NCBI GenBank assembly: GCA_020746995.1
Contig: JAGPXD010000004.1
Location: 2,108,001 to 2,172,000, forward strand
Source of the DNA: Plectosphaerella cucumerina
Lineage: Eukaryota > Ascomycota > Sordariomycetes > Glomerellales > Plectosphaerellaceae
Direction of reading: 5' to 3'
Length of the DNA stretch: 64,000 nt
This document shows, in pieces, positions 11,535-22,056 of the stretch. Each line of letters begins with the position of its first letter. The first letter of the stretch is position 1. The translations under genes were made by a program, and so were the position numbers. Under the pieces are notes generated by a model, which searched no databases, was not told where the DNA came from, and was given only the letters and a program-made list of their open reading frames with translations.

Positions 11535-13185
11535 ATGTCGCAGCAATACCCTCGTGAGTCGAGCTTTAACCCCGCCTCAGGACCGGCCCGATGAGATGAG
11601 CAGATTCGTGCTGACCTCACCTCACCAAAGCCCCGCCAGGCCAGGCATACAGTGGTGCGTGAGAACTACTTACAGGAGCCGCCGAGACCATCGCACCGCC
11701 GACGTCGTACTGATGCATCAGCAAACAGCTCACCGTCAGAACTATCCCGCGCCGCCGACTTCACCCCCTGCGACACAGACCAGCTTCTCGTACCCTCCGC
11801 CCCCAGCCGCCGCACAGCCGGGACAGGCCGCTCACTACCCTCCTCCTCCTCCCTCCGCTCAGCAGACATCGCCGCCCGCGGCACGGACAAACGCATACCC
11901 ACCGCCGCCGTCCTCCGGAGGTTCCCAGCACGGCCAGTATCCCCCGCCGCCGCAGCAGCAGCACCAGCAATACCCCCAGCCCCCGCGGACCAACTCGTAT
12001 CCCGCTCCTCCCCAACAGGTCTCGGCCCCTTCCTCGACGCAATACCCGGCGCCCCCGCCTCCCCAGGCTCAGGCTCCGGCCCAGCAGCAGACCTACCCCC
12101 TGCCCCCGGTAGACCAGCTCCAGCAGCAGCAGAGCGAGATCCCCCTCCGAACCGTCGCCAGCCCCGACTCGAGCACAGCACAGAAGCTCTACACCTCGAC
12201 ACCCCCTCCTCCCCCTCCGGCCTTTGCCCCGCCGCCCGAGCAGCCGTCCCCGGCGGATAGGAAGCCCGAGATCGAGGAGTCGAGCGACGAGGAAGATGAA
12301 AAGGCCCCCGTCCGGCAGCACGCGGGCTTCATCTCGGGCGCGCCCCCGCCCGAGCTCTTCGTCGGCGCCCAGAGCATTGCCGCCGTCGACGACGTTGGCA
12401 CCTTCAACGGCGGCAGCTACCGCATTAGCCACCGCGACAGCAACACCATCCTCACCATCCAGCTCGCCGTCGGATGCCCTCTCAAGGCCAAGCCCGGCAC
12501 CATGCTCGCCATGAGCCCCACCGTCGTGCTCAAGGGCCAGGTCAAGTTCAGCATGAAGAAGCTCGTCGCGGGGGCGGAGATGGCCCAGTCCACCTTCACC
12601 GGTCCTGGAGAGGTTCTCCTCGCCCCGGCGCAGCTCGGCGACATTACCAGTATCCGTCTCAGCGGCAAGGACGCCTGGTCTGTTGGTCAGGATGCCTATG
12701 TCGCGTCGACGCAGGGCGTCATCTGCGACTACAAGCGTCAGGGACTCGGCAAGGCTATGTTCTCTGGCGAGGGCCTCTTTGTCTACAAGATCAGTGGCAC
12801 GGGCTTGCTGTGGGTGACCAGCTTCGGCGCCATCATCCGGAAAGATGTGGGTTCATTCTGGCATTGCGTCTTAAGATTTTGTTGCTAACCTGTCTCTCCC
12901 AGCTGATCGATGGCGAGAAATACATTGTCGACAACGGGCACCTGGTAGCTTGGAACACAAAGTACATCATCGAGCGTGTTGCCTCGGGCGGTCTCGTCTC
13001 CGGCATTGCCTCAGGCGAGGGTCTCGTTTGCAAGTTCACCGGTCCTGGCTCGGTGTACATCCAGACTCGCAATGCGGCAAGTTGCCTCCTCTCTCCTCAG
13101 GCTTTTACCACCGAATATCTGCTGACTCCCACTCCAGAAAGCCTTCCAGGCATTCCTCAATGGCTCAGTGAACCAGTCCATCTAG
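11535..13185 (+). CDS. AIM24-family protein with Pro/Gln-rich N-terminus
   Basis: Exons 11535-11553, 11729-12846, 12903-13076 and 13138-13185 give 452 residues. Residues 1-200 are Pro/Gln/Ser/Tyr-rich and disordered, ending in an acidic ESSDEEDE patch. Residues from about 202 to the end form the AIM24 domain (formerly DUF124), a beta-rich fold similar to the TRAP protein; recognisable parts include GSYRISHRDSN, the KPGTMLAMSPTV region, GEGLFVYKISGTG and DNGHLVAWN. Yeast Aim24 is mitochondrial, but no presequence is visible here and many fungal members are uncharacterised. Intron 2 (12847-12902) has a GCTAAC branch point. Intron 3 (13077-13137) fits only as a GC-AG intron with donor GCAAGT. 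The first acceptor (after 11728) is the only in-frame one with a branch point (CTGAT) nearby and is the least certain junction. Confidence 0.85.
13077..13137 (+). other. GC-AG intron in the AIM24-family gene
   Basis: The intron starts GCAAGT (the usual GC-AG donor consensus) and ends CCAG, 61 nt in phase 0. Splicing here joins TRNA to KAFQAFLNG, the expected end of the AIM24 domain. The nearest GT donor, 4 nt downstream, would put the last exon out of frame. Confidence 0.7.
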
Positions 13186-13914
13186 TCGAGGGCCTGACTT
13201 CTGGCGAGCCACGTGATGTGGCAGAGTGGCGGTCGCAATGTGGTTACCCATGGCAGACTGTGGCGGCATCCGAGTTCATGTCGGCGTTCTTCCCTCTATC
13301 CTTCTCAAGCAGGCATCAATCGAGCAGGTAGCTCTGTAGCTCATCACATTCAAGGCTATTCAGTCATCCAGACTTCCTTTACAAACCAAAAATCACGATG
13401 CCAATGCCCATTTCTTCGTCCTGTGATTCGTCTTGTCCAAGTCCAGCTTGGTGGCATTTTGGAAGGAGTCACCTTGGCGTCCTGGCATCGACGCCTCTTG
13501 CAGCGCCCCTGCTCTCCAGAGGTAAGAGCCACCAACAAAACAAGCCATGCGCAGGTATCGTGGCTGGCAGCTTCGCAAGTTCTGAGCACTCAAAAGCGGA
13601 AAGACCAGCCGCTGAACTTGGATCTATCCTCCCTGGGTCTTTGTCACCTCTCGCGGTGACGTCCACCGAAATCATCACCACCCTTCAACGACGTTGGCCA
13701 ACCTCTTTTTTGGACACGACAGCCAAACATCCATCCTCTCATCCCAAGTCTTCTCTCATCTTCTAAGCATCCCAGGCTAGAAGCAGCGTTACGAGCGGTG
13801 CAGCAGTAGCGGTCCCGTCTTCGCCATCTCGTCCAGCCAGCCTTTCAACCTGCCCAACAGAGACACGGCAGGACCATAGCGACAACTCCATCACTTGACA
13901 AACCCTTTATCAAG
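13186..13914 (+). other. Intergenic region upstream of the TAG-split gene
   Basis: This stretch contains the 3' UTR of the AIM24 gene and the promoter of the next gene. Short open frames are present but none has a start, length or composition that supports a gene. Confidence 0.5.
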
Positions 13915-13964
13915 GTAAGTCTTGTATTCTCTAGACATTGATTCATTTCTCACATCTCCTCCAG
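13915..13964 (+). other. Probable 5' UTR intron of the TAG-split gene
   Basis: A strong GTAAGT donor at 13915 and a pyrimidine-rich CTCCTCCAG acceptor ending at 13964 flank 50 nt, ending 11 nt before the ATG at 13976. Position and signals match a leader intron; it also explains why the open frame appears to extend upstream of the ATG. Confidence 0.55.
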
Positions 13965-13975
13965 TCTCACCAACC

Positions 13976-15937
13976 ATGTCTTCCAACGACGGCCACCGTA
14001 TGCCACCCAGGACGGCACCCGACCAGGACTCCGATGGCACTAATGATTCTTCATGGAGTCTCGTCACGCCCGCCTCCGGGGCCTCGACTCTGCGCTGCGC
14101 TAGTAGCATGGGCTTCTCGACAGAGAGCACCAGCGGCCAGAGAATCAGGGAGCAGCGAATTTCGGTCGGCAGTCGCGTTGCACTTTTCGGCGTCCAACCC
14201 CTCGACACAACGCGCATTGCCACCGTACCAGCCAACCTTGCCAATGCGGGCGTAATCGATGTCAGGCGCAGGGTCGGTGATCAAGAGCTCCTCAAGACCG
14301 GCCAGCCCTTCATCGTCAACCTCGGGATTCTTCCTCGGGACAGTACCACCCAGCAGCAGGCACCTCACTCCAACTGGGGCCCTTTCGCGCAGGGTGAAAT
14401 CAGCGAGATCCGAAACTCGGCCAGATTCAAGCCCATCCAGACACCTGGTGCTATTGCCGATCTTGAAGATGCCCTGCTTGGACTGTCTCTCAAGGACGAC
14501 CGAGACCAGGAAGATACGACTTACTCCGTCAGGTCCTCTACCAAAAAGTCACACGATGGCCCTCGAGGCACAGATGCCAAGTCTGTCGACCCAGGCACTC
14601 AGGCCATCCTGAGTGACGATGCTGTCCTCAGCGTCAATGGCATTAGGAAGCAGCAGACGCGGCCAGAGGACTCTGAATCGAAGAAGCGAGCCCAGTTCTG
14701 CGAGGTCTTGGCCAAGCTGAATCGTGCCGGCATAGAGCGTCGGATCTGCGACAAGGCTGGCGTTCGTATTAGTGTCGACGTCCCGCCGTTCGTCGCCAAG
14801 AAGTCTCGACGCACAGAGGGCGGTTCTTCGGATTCTGATGGAAAGAGCTCCATTTACTCCTTTCCATCTATCTTTTCAGACTCGAAAGCCTCCGATGAGA
14901 GCATCATTTCAAAGAAAGGCTCGCCTCCAAGTCACACCCTCAATCCCGCCGCGGCCGAATTTGTCGCCTTCAAGAACACCTCCGACGTCGATCAATCAGT
15001 TAGCCATGCCCTTGAACGCGTCGAGGAGGCGACCACCATGGAGAAGAATGCCGCCAAAGAAGTGGCTGTCGCACAGGCCTTCGAGCAGATTACCAACTAC
15101 ACCCGCGAGAGTCTGGACAACCTACGCAACGTGGTCTAGAACACCATGCTCAAGTACGGGACCCGCGGAGGTGATCTTCAGCTTCCAGGGCCTCTGGGGC
15201 TTGGTCCGGTGCCCATGCCAATCAGCACTCCCACCACCCTCGACAGAAGCAGCCAGCCCGTGCCTCTTGTGGCTCCGCCCATGATGACTCCCTCGACGAA
15301 TGGTCTCCCGCCTCCCCTAATCCTCGACCAAGCGCACATGCCCGCTCTGTCAATGGGGTCATTTGGCATTCCTATGTGTCTCCCGAACAACAACATGAGC
15401 AGCGTAGCACCCCCTCCACCTCCAGGATATTCACAAAGCACAGGATTTGGGCCTGGGACTATCGGCCATCCTCCCACCTTGGACAACTTGAGCTTCCCGG
15501 CACAGCCTCCTCCTTACGGGGCGCCACTGCCAACGGCTCCGATGGGACCCTCGCCTACCCAACTACCATATTCACAGCCTGCGCAATACATCCCACCGCC
15601 TTTTCACCCCCCTCAGCAATCTTGCCAGTCCTTTTCGCAACCGTTCCCCAAGCAGTTCCCGTATCAGCAGCCTCCTCTGCCACAGCCTCCTCATCAGAAC
15701 TTCCCAAGCTGGCCCCCTCCTCGCAAGCCTCGTGCTCCCAACACGCAAAGCCAGTTGGAGTACGAGGCACACATTGAGTGGCGAAAGGCCAACGAGCCAG
15801 GCTACGCACTCAAGTGCAAGGAAAGGCAGGCTCGACGATCTGCCCGGCACCAAACCTCATCTGACCGGCCACTTGACGCGCAAGAAGTCGAGGATCTGAT
15901 CCGCCCTCAGCCGTCGGCTCCCGCAGTTGAAGTTTAG
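13976..15937 (+). CDS. Unknown protein, one frame interrupted by a single in-frame TAG
   Basis: From the ATG at 13976 the frame runs 387 codons to a TAG at 15137-15139, then continues in the same frame for another 265 codons to a stop at 15935-15937. Read through, it is 653 residues. The N-terminal part has SDGTNDSSWSLVTP and a segment around VALFGVQPLDTTR that looks folded. The middle is acidic/Ser-rich and ends in an Ala/Glu-rich helical stretch (residues 350-385). The second half is Pro/Tyr/Gln-rich and ends in a charged segment around YEAHIEWRKANEPGY. I do not recognise the family. An AATAAA motif at 16154-16159, 217 nt beyond the second stop, fits one transcript covering both halves. Options: a 387-residue protein plus untranslated remnant, a stop removed by RNA editing, a weak 51-nt in-frame intron (15131-15181, donor GTGGTC), a null allele or a sequencing error. 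Confidence 0.65.
15130..15148 (+). promoter_or_regulatory. Hairpin presenting the in-frame TAG in a 7-nt loop
   Basis: Bases 15130-15135 pair with 15143-15148 (six pairs, one of them G-U). The loop is CTAGAAC (15136-15142). The A of TAG (15138) is loop position 3, preceded by U, which is the geometry of A34 in an anticodon loop. The pairing is seen in the sequence; its role is inferred. Confidence 0.5.
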
Positions 15938-16310
15938 TGATGGATCAATGGGCACTGCATGGCATCTCGGTTGAGGCAAGCCTACACCCTGAATAGCATA
16001 ATTATTCTTGAGGCGGCTGGGCCTCATTATCATGGCATGATGGATAAGGAGAAGCTTAAAAGGGCAAAAGGACGCGAAGAGTTCATCGTCGACAGGATGG
16101 CGCAGCCATTAACTGCGCAGATTAGAATCGACAAGATGGCATTTCGTGCTTTGAATAAACATATTTCAACCTGATTGTTCCGCTGCCTTTTCCGATTCCC
16201 ATCGTGAAGAACCACGCCCCTCGCTGGATCATGATGATTGGTATATGGTCGTTTCCTCCTTGTTGCCGGGCCTATAGACATGAACCCCAAAAGCTATCAT
16301 GGTCACAAAA
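15938..16310. other. Convergent 3' intergenic region
   Basis: This lies between two genes that end towards each other. It has an AATAAA at 16154-16159 on the plus strand. A 71-codon plus-strand frame at 15959-16174 is probably UTR. Nothing else is seen. Confidence 0.5.
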
Positions 16311-17438
16311 TCACTCCGACTTGATACCGTATGCCTTCAAGGCAGTGCCGGAGAACAGCTCGGTCTGCTCCTCCGGGTCCATGGTCGACATGTAGCAGAG
16401 GCGGTCTGCGATGAGCTTCCACTTTGTCCAGGACGAGTCGTCCGCGACGGGGTCGCCGCCTTCGGAGGCCGAGGGGCGGAGGGTGCAGACGGGCCAGTCG
16501 GAGGCGAACATTGTGCGGCGGGCGCCAAAGGTGGCGAGGATGACGGTCAGCCAGGGGATGATGCCGTCGAAGATGGCCTCGGGGGCCTGGGTGGAGAGCG
16601 AGGGGGCCATCTCGGCGAAACCGCCTGAAAGCTTCATGTATGTCCTGTTGGCCTTGGAGAGGGCGTAGATGGCGGTGCGCCAGTGGAGGAAGGAGGGGTC
16701 GGTGGTGTTGATTATCGTAAGGTCGGGCTTGCACATGTGGTCTGGGAGGTGATGTTAGCGGGGGCAAGTAGGAAGGGCGCGAAGGCAAGGAAACGCACTG
16801 ATGATGATGGTGACCTGCTCGTCCTCAGGTACGCTGTCGTGGGCGAGGGAGATCATGACCAGAGCCTCCTCGAGCTGTTGCTTTCCCCGGCGGTGCTGGT
16901 CGACGCCAAGATCGAAGGTGAGACCCAGCTTTCCGAGGAGCTTGAGACTGTTGATAAACGGCTCCTCGATAGCGGTGCCGTGGGGCTTGTCCTGGACGAG
17001 GTAGCGGAAGCCCCTGATCTTGGGCCAGGCGACGGGTCCGGCGACCTCGCGGACGCGGTCGATGTAGCGCTGAAGGACCTCGGGACCGCTGGGGAGGGGT
17101 GCCCAGGGGACGATGCCGAGGCAGAGAGGGGCGTCGTCGGGGCCGTGGCCCTCGCCGTCGCGCGGGGTGCCCTCTACGACGCGGCGGAGCCAGGCGACTT
17201 CGGCGAGGGGGCCTTCCCAGCCGGAGCCGTCGGCGGCGCCGGTGGCGAGGTCGTGGACGCGGTCGGTTTCGACGAAGATGAAGCCGCGGAGGTTGGAGGG
17301 GGAGCCGGTGGCGGCGCGGTATTCGTCGAGGGAGCGCTGGGCGGCGATGGGGTTGCCGGGGGTGGCCCAGGCGAGGGAGGGGACTTCGGAGCCTGGGTAG
17401 AGGTGGATGTGGGAGTCGACGATGGGTATGTCGGCCAT
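16311..17438 (-). CDS. Amidohydrolase-2 family metal-dependent hydrolase/lactonase
   Basis: Exons 16799-17438 and 16311-16741 (intron 16742-16798, donor GTGCGT) give 356 residues. The metal-binding HxH is in VDSHIHLYP (His10, His12), the third conserved His is at the splice junction in NHMCKP (about residue 215), and the catalytic Asp is in FASDWPVC (about 295). This layout is typical of the amidohydrolase-2 branch that includes 2-pyrone-4,6-dicarboxylate lactonase, fuconolactonase and L-rhamnono-gamma-lactonase. A sugar-lactone or aromatic-lactone substrate is likely, but the sequence does not decide which. No signal peptide, so probably cytosolic. Length is slightly above the usual 280-330, mostly from a longer first half. 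Confidence 0.87.
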
Positions 17439-18063
17439 GGTGGCGGTGGGGGGGCGCTTGTCTGGAGGGGTGCTTTGGTCGTCGAGATGGTGTAGTCGAC
17501 GTGAGGTCGGAGGTCGAAGGGGAGGCAGAATTGTCGTCGGTCGTGGAGATGAAACACGCAGGGTCGGGAGCTCCTTCTCAAAAGTTCAGGTTTCGATGCA
17601 TGGTTTCCCCCCCCTCCCCCTCCATTCAGCGACCCTTCGGCTCCTACCCCGCCATCCGGTCGCTGCATGGCCCCACTGAAGCTGCGCGGCCCCGCTGGCG
17701 ATGGCGCCGTGCCATCTTTCTCCCGAGACCCGACGCTTTTTTCAGGACTCGGAGTGCGTCACCGTCGACTTGACGGGCAGGAAGACTGGACCATTCGATG
17801 CGGAAGAATTACGCAGTAGTTGCAATTGAGTATTGACAGTCGCTTGTTTGAGCAGAGGGTGGATCCCGGACGGTAATACTATAGGTACTTGGGTACCTGA
17901 ACCCTGGAGGCGGTGAGATACTTTGGCGGGTCCTTATCGCGACAAGGAGACACTCATGTTCAGTCCAGCACCTTGACATTGGAGATTCCTATGTTTACTG
18001 GCACACACCTACCTTTATAAACCCTCGAGTTCCCGTGCCTTCCAGAGCCGTCTGTGTCCCAAC
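17439..18063. other. Intergenic region 5' of the amidohydrolase
   Basis: This stretch holds the promoter of the amidohydrolase (minus strand). A TTTATAAA box at 18014-18021 lies about 43-50 bp before the tRNA-like unit. No gene is supported. Confidence 0.5.
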
Positions 18064-18229
18064 GCGACCGTAGCCTAGCGGTAATGATACTGGTGTATGA
18101 TTGACACGGCGAGGGGGTTCGATTCCCCTTCTGAACGAGTAAAATTCGCCCACCACAGTTGCTGTAGGTAGGCGGTTTTCTACGCCCTCCGGATTTCTGT
18201 ATAAAAGGATGTCCGGAGGGGGTCTTTTT
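18064..18229 (+). ncRNA. tRNA-derived RNA polymerase III-type unit (SINE head, tRNA relic or small ncRNA)
   Basis: An A-box-like TAGCCTAGCGG starts at 18071 and an exact B box, GGTTCGATTCC, at 18116. Their 45-bp spacing is that of an intronless tRNA. The T-arm folds well and a 4-bp stem with a 7-nt loop sits in the anticodon region, but the acceptor and D stems do not pair, so it is not a working tRNA. Downstream lies a perfect 9-bp inverted repeat (18185-18193 with 18212-18220) followed by a T5 run at 18225-18229, a Pol III terminator. A TATA-like box is upstream. The arrangement predicts a transcript of about 165 nt. It could be a tRNA pseudogene, the head of a tRNA-derived SINE, or a functional RNA using a tRNA-like promoter. 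Confidence 0.4.
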
Positions 18230-19111
18230 GCTATTTCGCAGGCGTTACCAGTCGCGGGAAATATCCGACGGGTCTTACCAGACAAGGTCAGTCACACAGT
18301 GCGAAGACCGACCCCCTTATCCCGCCCCTCCATTAGCTTCACTCTCTCCAAAGAACACACATCGAAAGACCATCCTCACAGTGCAGCAAGTGCGGAGTGC
18401 GGTGTCTTGGCATGCAGTAGATTCAACCGTCTATCTACTGAACTGGTCCGGGTAGTCGAGGTCTCTTGTCCATGCTACCCGGCCCCAGCGCTGGCTTGCT
18501 CGGGCCTTCCAAAGCCCAGCCCGAGGCCAGATCCTATCTTCTGGAGTCGCTGTTCTCCGGCATCATGCTCTCTGCAGCGAGAGTGTCTTGCGCGAAGAAA
18601 GCTCCAATGTCTTCTTGACGACACGCGGATGCTGGCCAAATCGCCCCACCTCGACGAGAGAATCTCGGAGGGGAGGCGAGCGCCGGCATGGCACGCGTGG
18701 GGTGGATATTGGGCGGTCGGCCTCCTCCCGGTGGAGGATGACCGGCCTCAACGCCATCGGCTTCGGTCGACAGGCAGGGTTCTCGCGGGACCAGCCCGTG
18801 AGCAATCCCTCTGTTGACCGAGCCCTTTCCGGGCAGCCGGTCGGGACCCCATCTGTCTGCCAGCCCCTCCCGTAACCGCACGGGAAGAGTGAAGTGTTGA
18901 CGGCTTCAGATCAGGGGCACCGACGGCCACGGCCGCCCGGAGCAAAGGAATGTACAGCCCGCTCGTGCCTGACGGCATCGAAAGGGGGCCCTTCTCTCTC
19001 TGTCTATTAGGGGAGGGGTTTGGATGGCGAGCGTCGAAACAAGAACATCTTCGCAAACAAAGGAATTCTTCCTCCTTCCCAGACCCGCGGTCATGGGGGG
19101 CGTGTGGTTCA
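18230..19111. other. Intergenic region 3' of the glycogen-binding protein gene
   Basis: Contains the probable 3' UTR of the minus-strand gene to the right. A 202-codon plus-strand frame (18209-18817) overlaps the Pol III unit, has no recognisable domain, and is not supported. Confidence 0.45.
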
Positions 19112-20020
19112 TCAGCAGACGACCATGCCGTGTCGGCGGGCCTGGGCGGGGACCTCGTCAGACTCGGACTCGTAGTCGGACTCCTCTTCCTCCTCGCCGG
19201 ACGAGCAGGAGAAGCCGCACTTCTCGCCGCCGCAGTCGATCTTGACGCGGTCGCCCTTGCGGGTGATGCCGTAGCGCTCGCAGGTGCATGATACCTCTGA
19301 TCCGGGGGTCGAGTAGCCGGAGAGGGACGAGCTGGGGCTGGAGCTGTCTGAGCGGTAGGAGAGGGACGAGCCGGAGGAGGAGACGGGGGAGGTGGAGAAG
19401 TCTGTGATGATGTCGTCGTCGTCTTCGAGGCCGGCGGAGCCGAAGCGGGCGGTCAGCTCCTCGAGAGTCTCTTCGTCGATGTAGTCTGCGTCGAGGATGT
19501 GGCGGGTGGCGCCGGGGGACATGGGCTTGGGGGACTTGATCTGGGACGTGGAGAGGGGGCGGCCCTTGGGGATGTCCCGCGACGAGGAGCGGTGGCGCGA
19601 GGAGCGGTGCTCGCGGCTCCTATCCTTGTGGGAGCTTGACGATGTCTTGGAGGACGACTTTGAGGAAGACTTTGACGAGGACGAGGAGGTCTTGGAGGAC
19701 GACTTGGACGATGAGGAGGACGAGGACTTGGGGACGTCTAGGATGTTGAGGGCGCGGCCGGTGGTGGGCTCGACTGTCGATGTCACGCTGGGGTTGTGGG
19801 CGACGTGGTACCCGTCGATGATGTAGTAGTACCAGTAGCGGGAGCCGGCTTGGAGAGCAGAGGACTGGAACTTGAAGGTGCCCTTCCAGGATCCTGACTT
19901 TGACGAGGTCTTGTCCTTGGACAGCGGTAGCTGACCGACGTAGTTGTCCCAGGAGCCGAGGAGGTGGACAGTCTTGACGCCGGAAGAGACGCGGAGAGAG
20001 AAGGAGAGCTGGGTGGACAT
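19112..20020 (-). CDS. AMPK-type glycogen-binding (CBM48-like) domain protein
   Basis: A single exon encodes 302 residues. Residues 1-95 resemble the glycogen-binding module of AMPK beta subunits: VKTVHLLGSWDNY near the start, GSWKGTF, and YWYYYIIDGYHVAHNPS, carrying the aromatic residues that bind alpha-glucans. The remainder is disordered: a Ser/Lys-rich run (about 97-150), an Arg/Ser stretch, an acidic helix (DADYIDEETLEELTARFG) and a Cys-containing tail (SCTCERYGITRKGD, CGGEKCGFSC) that might bind metal. The C-terminal domain needed to bind the AMPK complex is not evident, so it is not an ordinary beta subunit. No signal peptide. A role in glycogen-linked signalling or localisation is possible but inferred from the module alone. 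Confidence 0.8.
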   Translation of the reverse strand: MSTQLSFSLRVSSGVKTVHLLGSWDNYVGQLPLSKDKTSSKSGSWKGTFKFQSSALQAGSRYWYYYIIDGYHVAHNPSVTSTVEPTTGRALNILDVPKSSSSSSSKSSSKTSSSSSKSSSKSSSKTSSSSHKDRSREHRSSRHRSSSRDIPKGRPLSTSQIKSPKPMSPGATRHILDADYIDEETLEELTARFGSAGLEDDDDIITDFSTSPVSSSGSSLSYRSDSSSPSSSLSGYSTPGSEVSCTCERYGITRKGDRVKIDCGGEKCGFSCSSGEEEEESDYESESDEVPAQARRHGMVVC

Positions 20021-22056
20021 GATGGCGGGCAGTGTGTTGGTTTTTGGGTGTCTGGTTTGGTGTGAGGGGGGAATGAGGTGCTGGGATGGTGTTCAGAGGC
20101 GCCAGGCTTCTGATTGATTAGTCGGTGATGGTGTTGTGGAAGTTGACCGGCAACTGTGATATGCTACTGTGTGACTTGGGGGATTTCGCGATATGCTGAA
20201 TGTTTGGCTTTTTTTCGTTGAGTATAGTAGAGACCAGCTCTTGGGGGGTGATGCGAACGACGAACGGGGGGAAAAAAACGGAAGACGGAGAAAAACCAGA
20301 TTAGGGGACGCTGCTGAGGAGAGAAAGGAAAAGAGAGGAACGGCGGCCGCGAGAAGGAGGGCCCTGGCATTATAAGACGAGGCCGCTCTTGTCGGCCCGC
20401 GCGGCGGGAGGAGCGACGACTCGGGGTGGTGGGATGGGTGCAGCGTACGAGTACAGATCGTAGCTTGTGGGTCACGAACCGAGAAGGCATCACTCGGCGA
20501 CAGCCCAATGAGGACGTCCTCGAGGGACGCACAGGATGGGCTGGGTGGGCTGCACCAGGACGGCATCACGTTCGTTGCCCCGGCCGCCGATGGGGGGAGT
20601 GGACGCCTGCCGTGTTCTCTTCGAGGGGCTGCAGCCAGTGAAAGGCGGGCGCGGGACGGAGCAGGGCCATGCGGGTTGCTGCTCGGAGCTGGATCAGCAT
20701 CAATAGCTCGGGCGGTTATGCCTGGTGATGGGGGAGGGGGTGTCGATGAGCTCTGTCGAGGGGAACATTTGAAAAAAGGGAAAAGGCGGAAAGGCCGGGC
20801 TAGGCCGAAAAAGGGGGGCGGGCGTCCGGCGTCTATGCTCGGTCGGCCATTGGCCCGGGACTGGCCCCACCCCGGTCCGGCTCTGGGCCGCCCACCTCTC
20901 GTCACCCGGGACCGGCCAATCACGCCCCCGCGCGCATGCTCGATGGCTTCCGGCCGCTGGCCTACCACAGGCCGCATGTCGTGTGGCTTGCATCTCTGCT
21001 CATCTCTGCATGCCGGAGTGCCTGCCTTGCCTGCAAGTAGGAACACCATGTGGTCGGAGGGGACGGAGCGATGACATGATGACCGTGTGCCGTCCGCTTT
21101 ATGCGGTGTGGATGGACGCTGCAGGTCACTTCACATCTGCAATCTACTCGCATCGAGCCCGATTGGAAGTTTCTCGGGGCGGCGCATGCAAGCGCCAGGG
21201 CATGTCATGGGAGATCACGATGGTATGGTCTTCAAATTAGGTATCGAGACGAAAGGAAACTCGCACCAGTTGAGGAAGACATGCAGACTTCTTATCCCAA
21301 GGGACACTCGGACAATACTCTCGATACAAACAGACTGGATGCAAAGTGCCGGCACGGCATGACGCTCGAGTAACACTGAAAGCAAACGAGGGACCATTTT
21401 TTGTTTCCCGCCTAAGAATAGCACGCGCGGTTGACAGGGTGGATCATCACAGCAGATCGAAGACAGGGGTCAGGGCAGGCAGGGGTCACAACGAGGAGGG
21501 GGGGGAGGGGGGACATTGACGACGACAACCGACTGCAAACTGTGCGCATGGCGACGTCTAGACGGCACCTGATGATCTGGCCCGTCCTTCTCAACATGAA
21601 TTCACACAGCACTTGTGCATCTCGTGCAGAAGCCACCACGCTCTTCGGCGGAGGCAACCTCTCCATCGATCCAATCCGCCGAGGCAGCGGCGGGCCGCAC
21701 TCTTGGTGCAGACTCGTGCATGCTGCGAGCCTGTCTAGCTCCGGCGGGTAGCTTGTAGGCGCTGTATGGCCGCTATTTCATAATACTACCCTCCTGTCTC
21801 TGGGTCGCTTGACCGTGATTTCGCTCCTCGGGATGATTCGCGCCATCCCTCGCATCAAAGTCATGTCATGAGAGTCGTCTCGAGACGGGTTGAGTTGGGT
21901 AATCGGACAAGTTCCGCGTTTGATTGACCAAGTCTTTGGAACGTCCGACAGCCAGCGACATGGCACACGAACACAGCTCCCACCCAGTTCCCGACGTAGC
22001 TGATGTAGCTTAGAACCCTAGATGAGTATTGTGTCCACCACATGCGTGTCTCATCT
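20021..22056. other. 2-kb intergenic region
   Basis: The left part is the promoter of the glycogen-binding protein gene; the right part is the 3' flank of the subtilase. G-rich tracts lie around 21495-21512. Overlapping open frames on both strands (20093-21049 minus, 20508-21074 plus) look compositional. No gene is supported. Confidence 0.5.
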
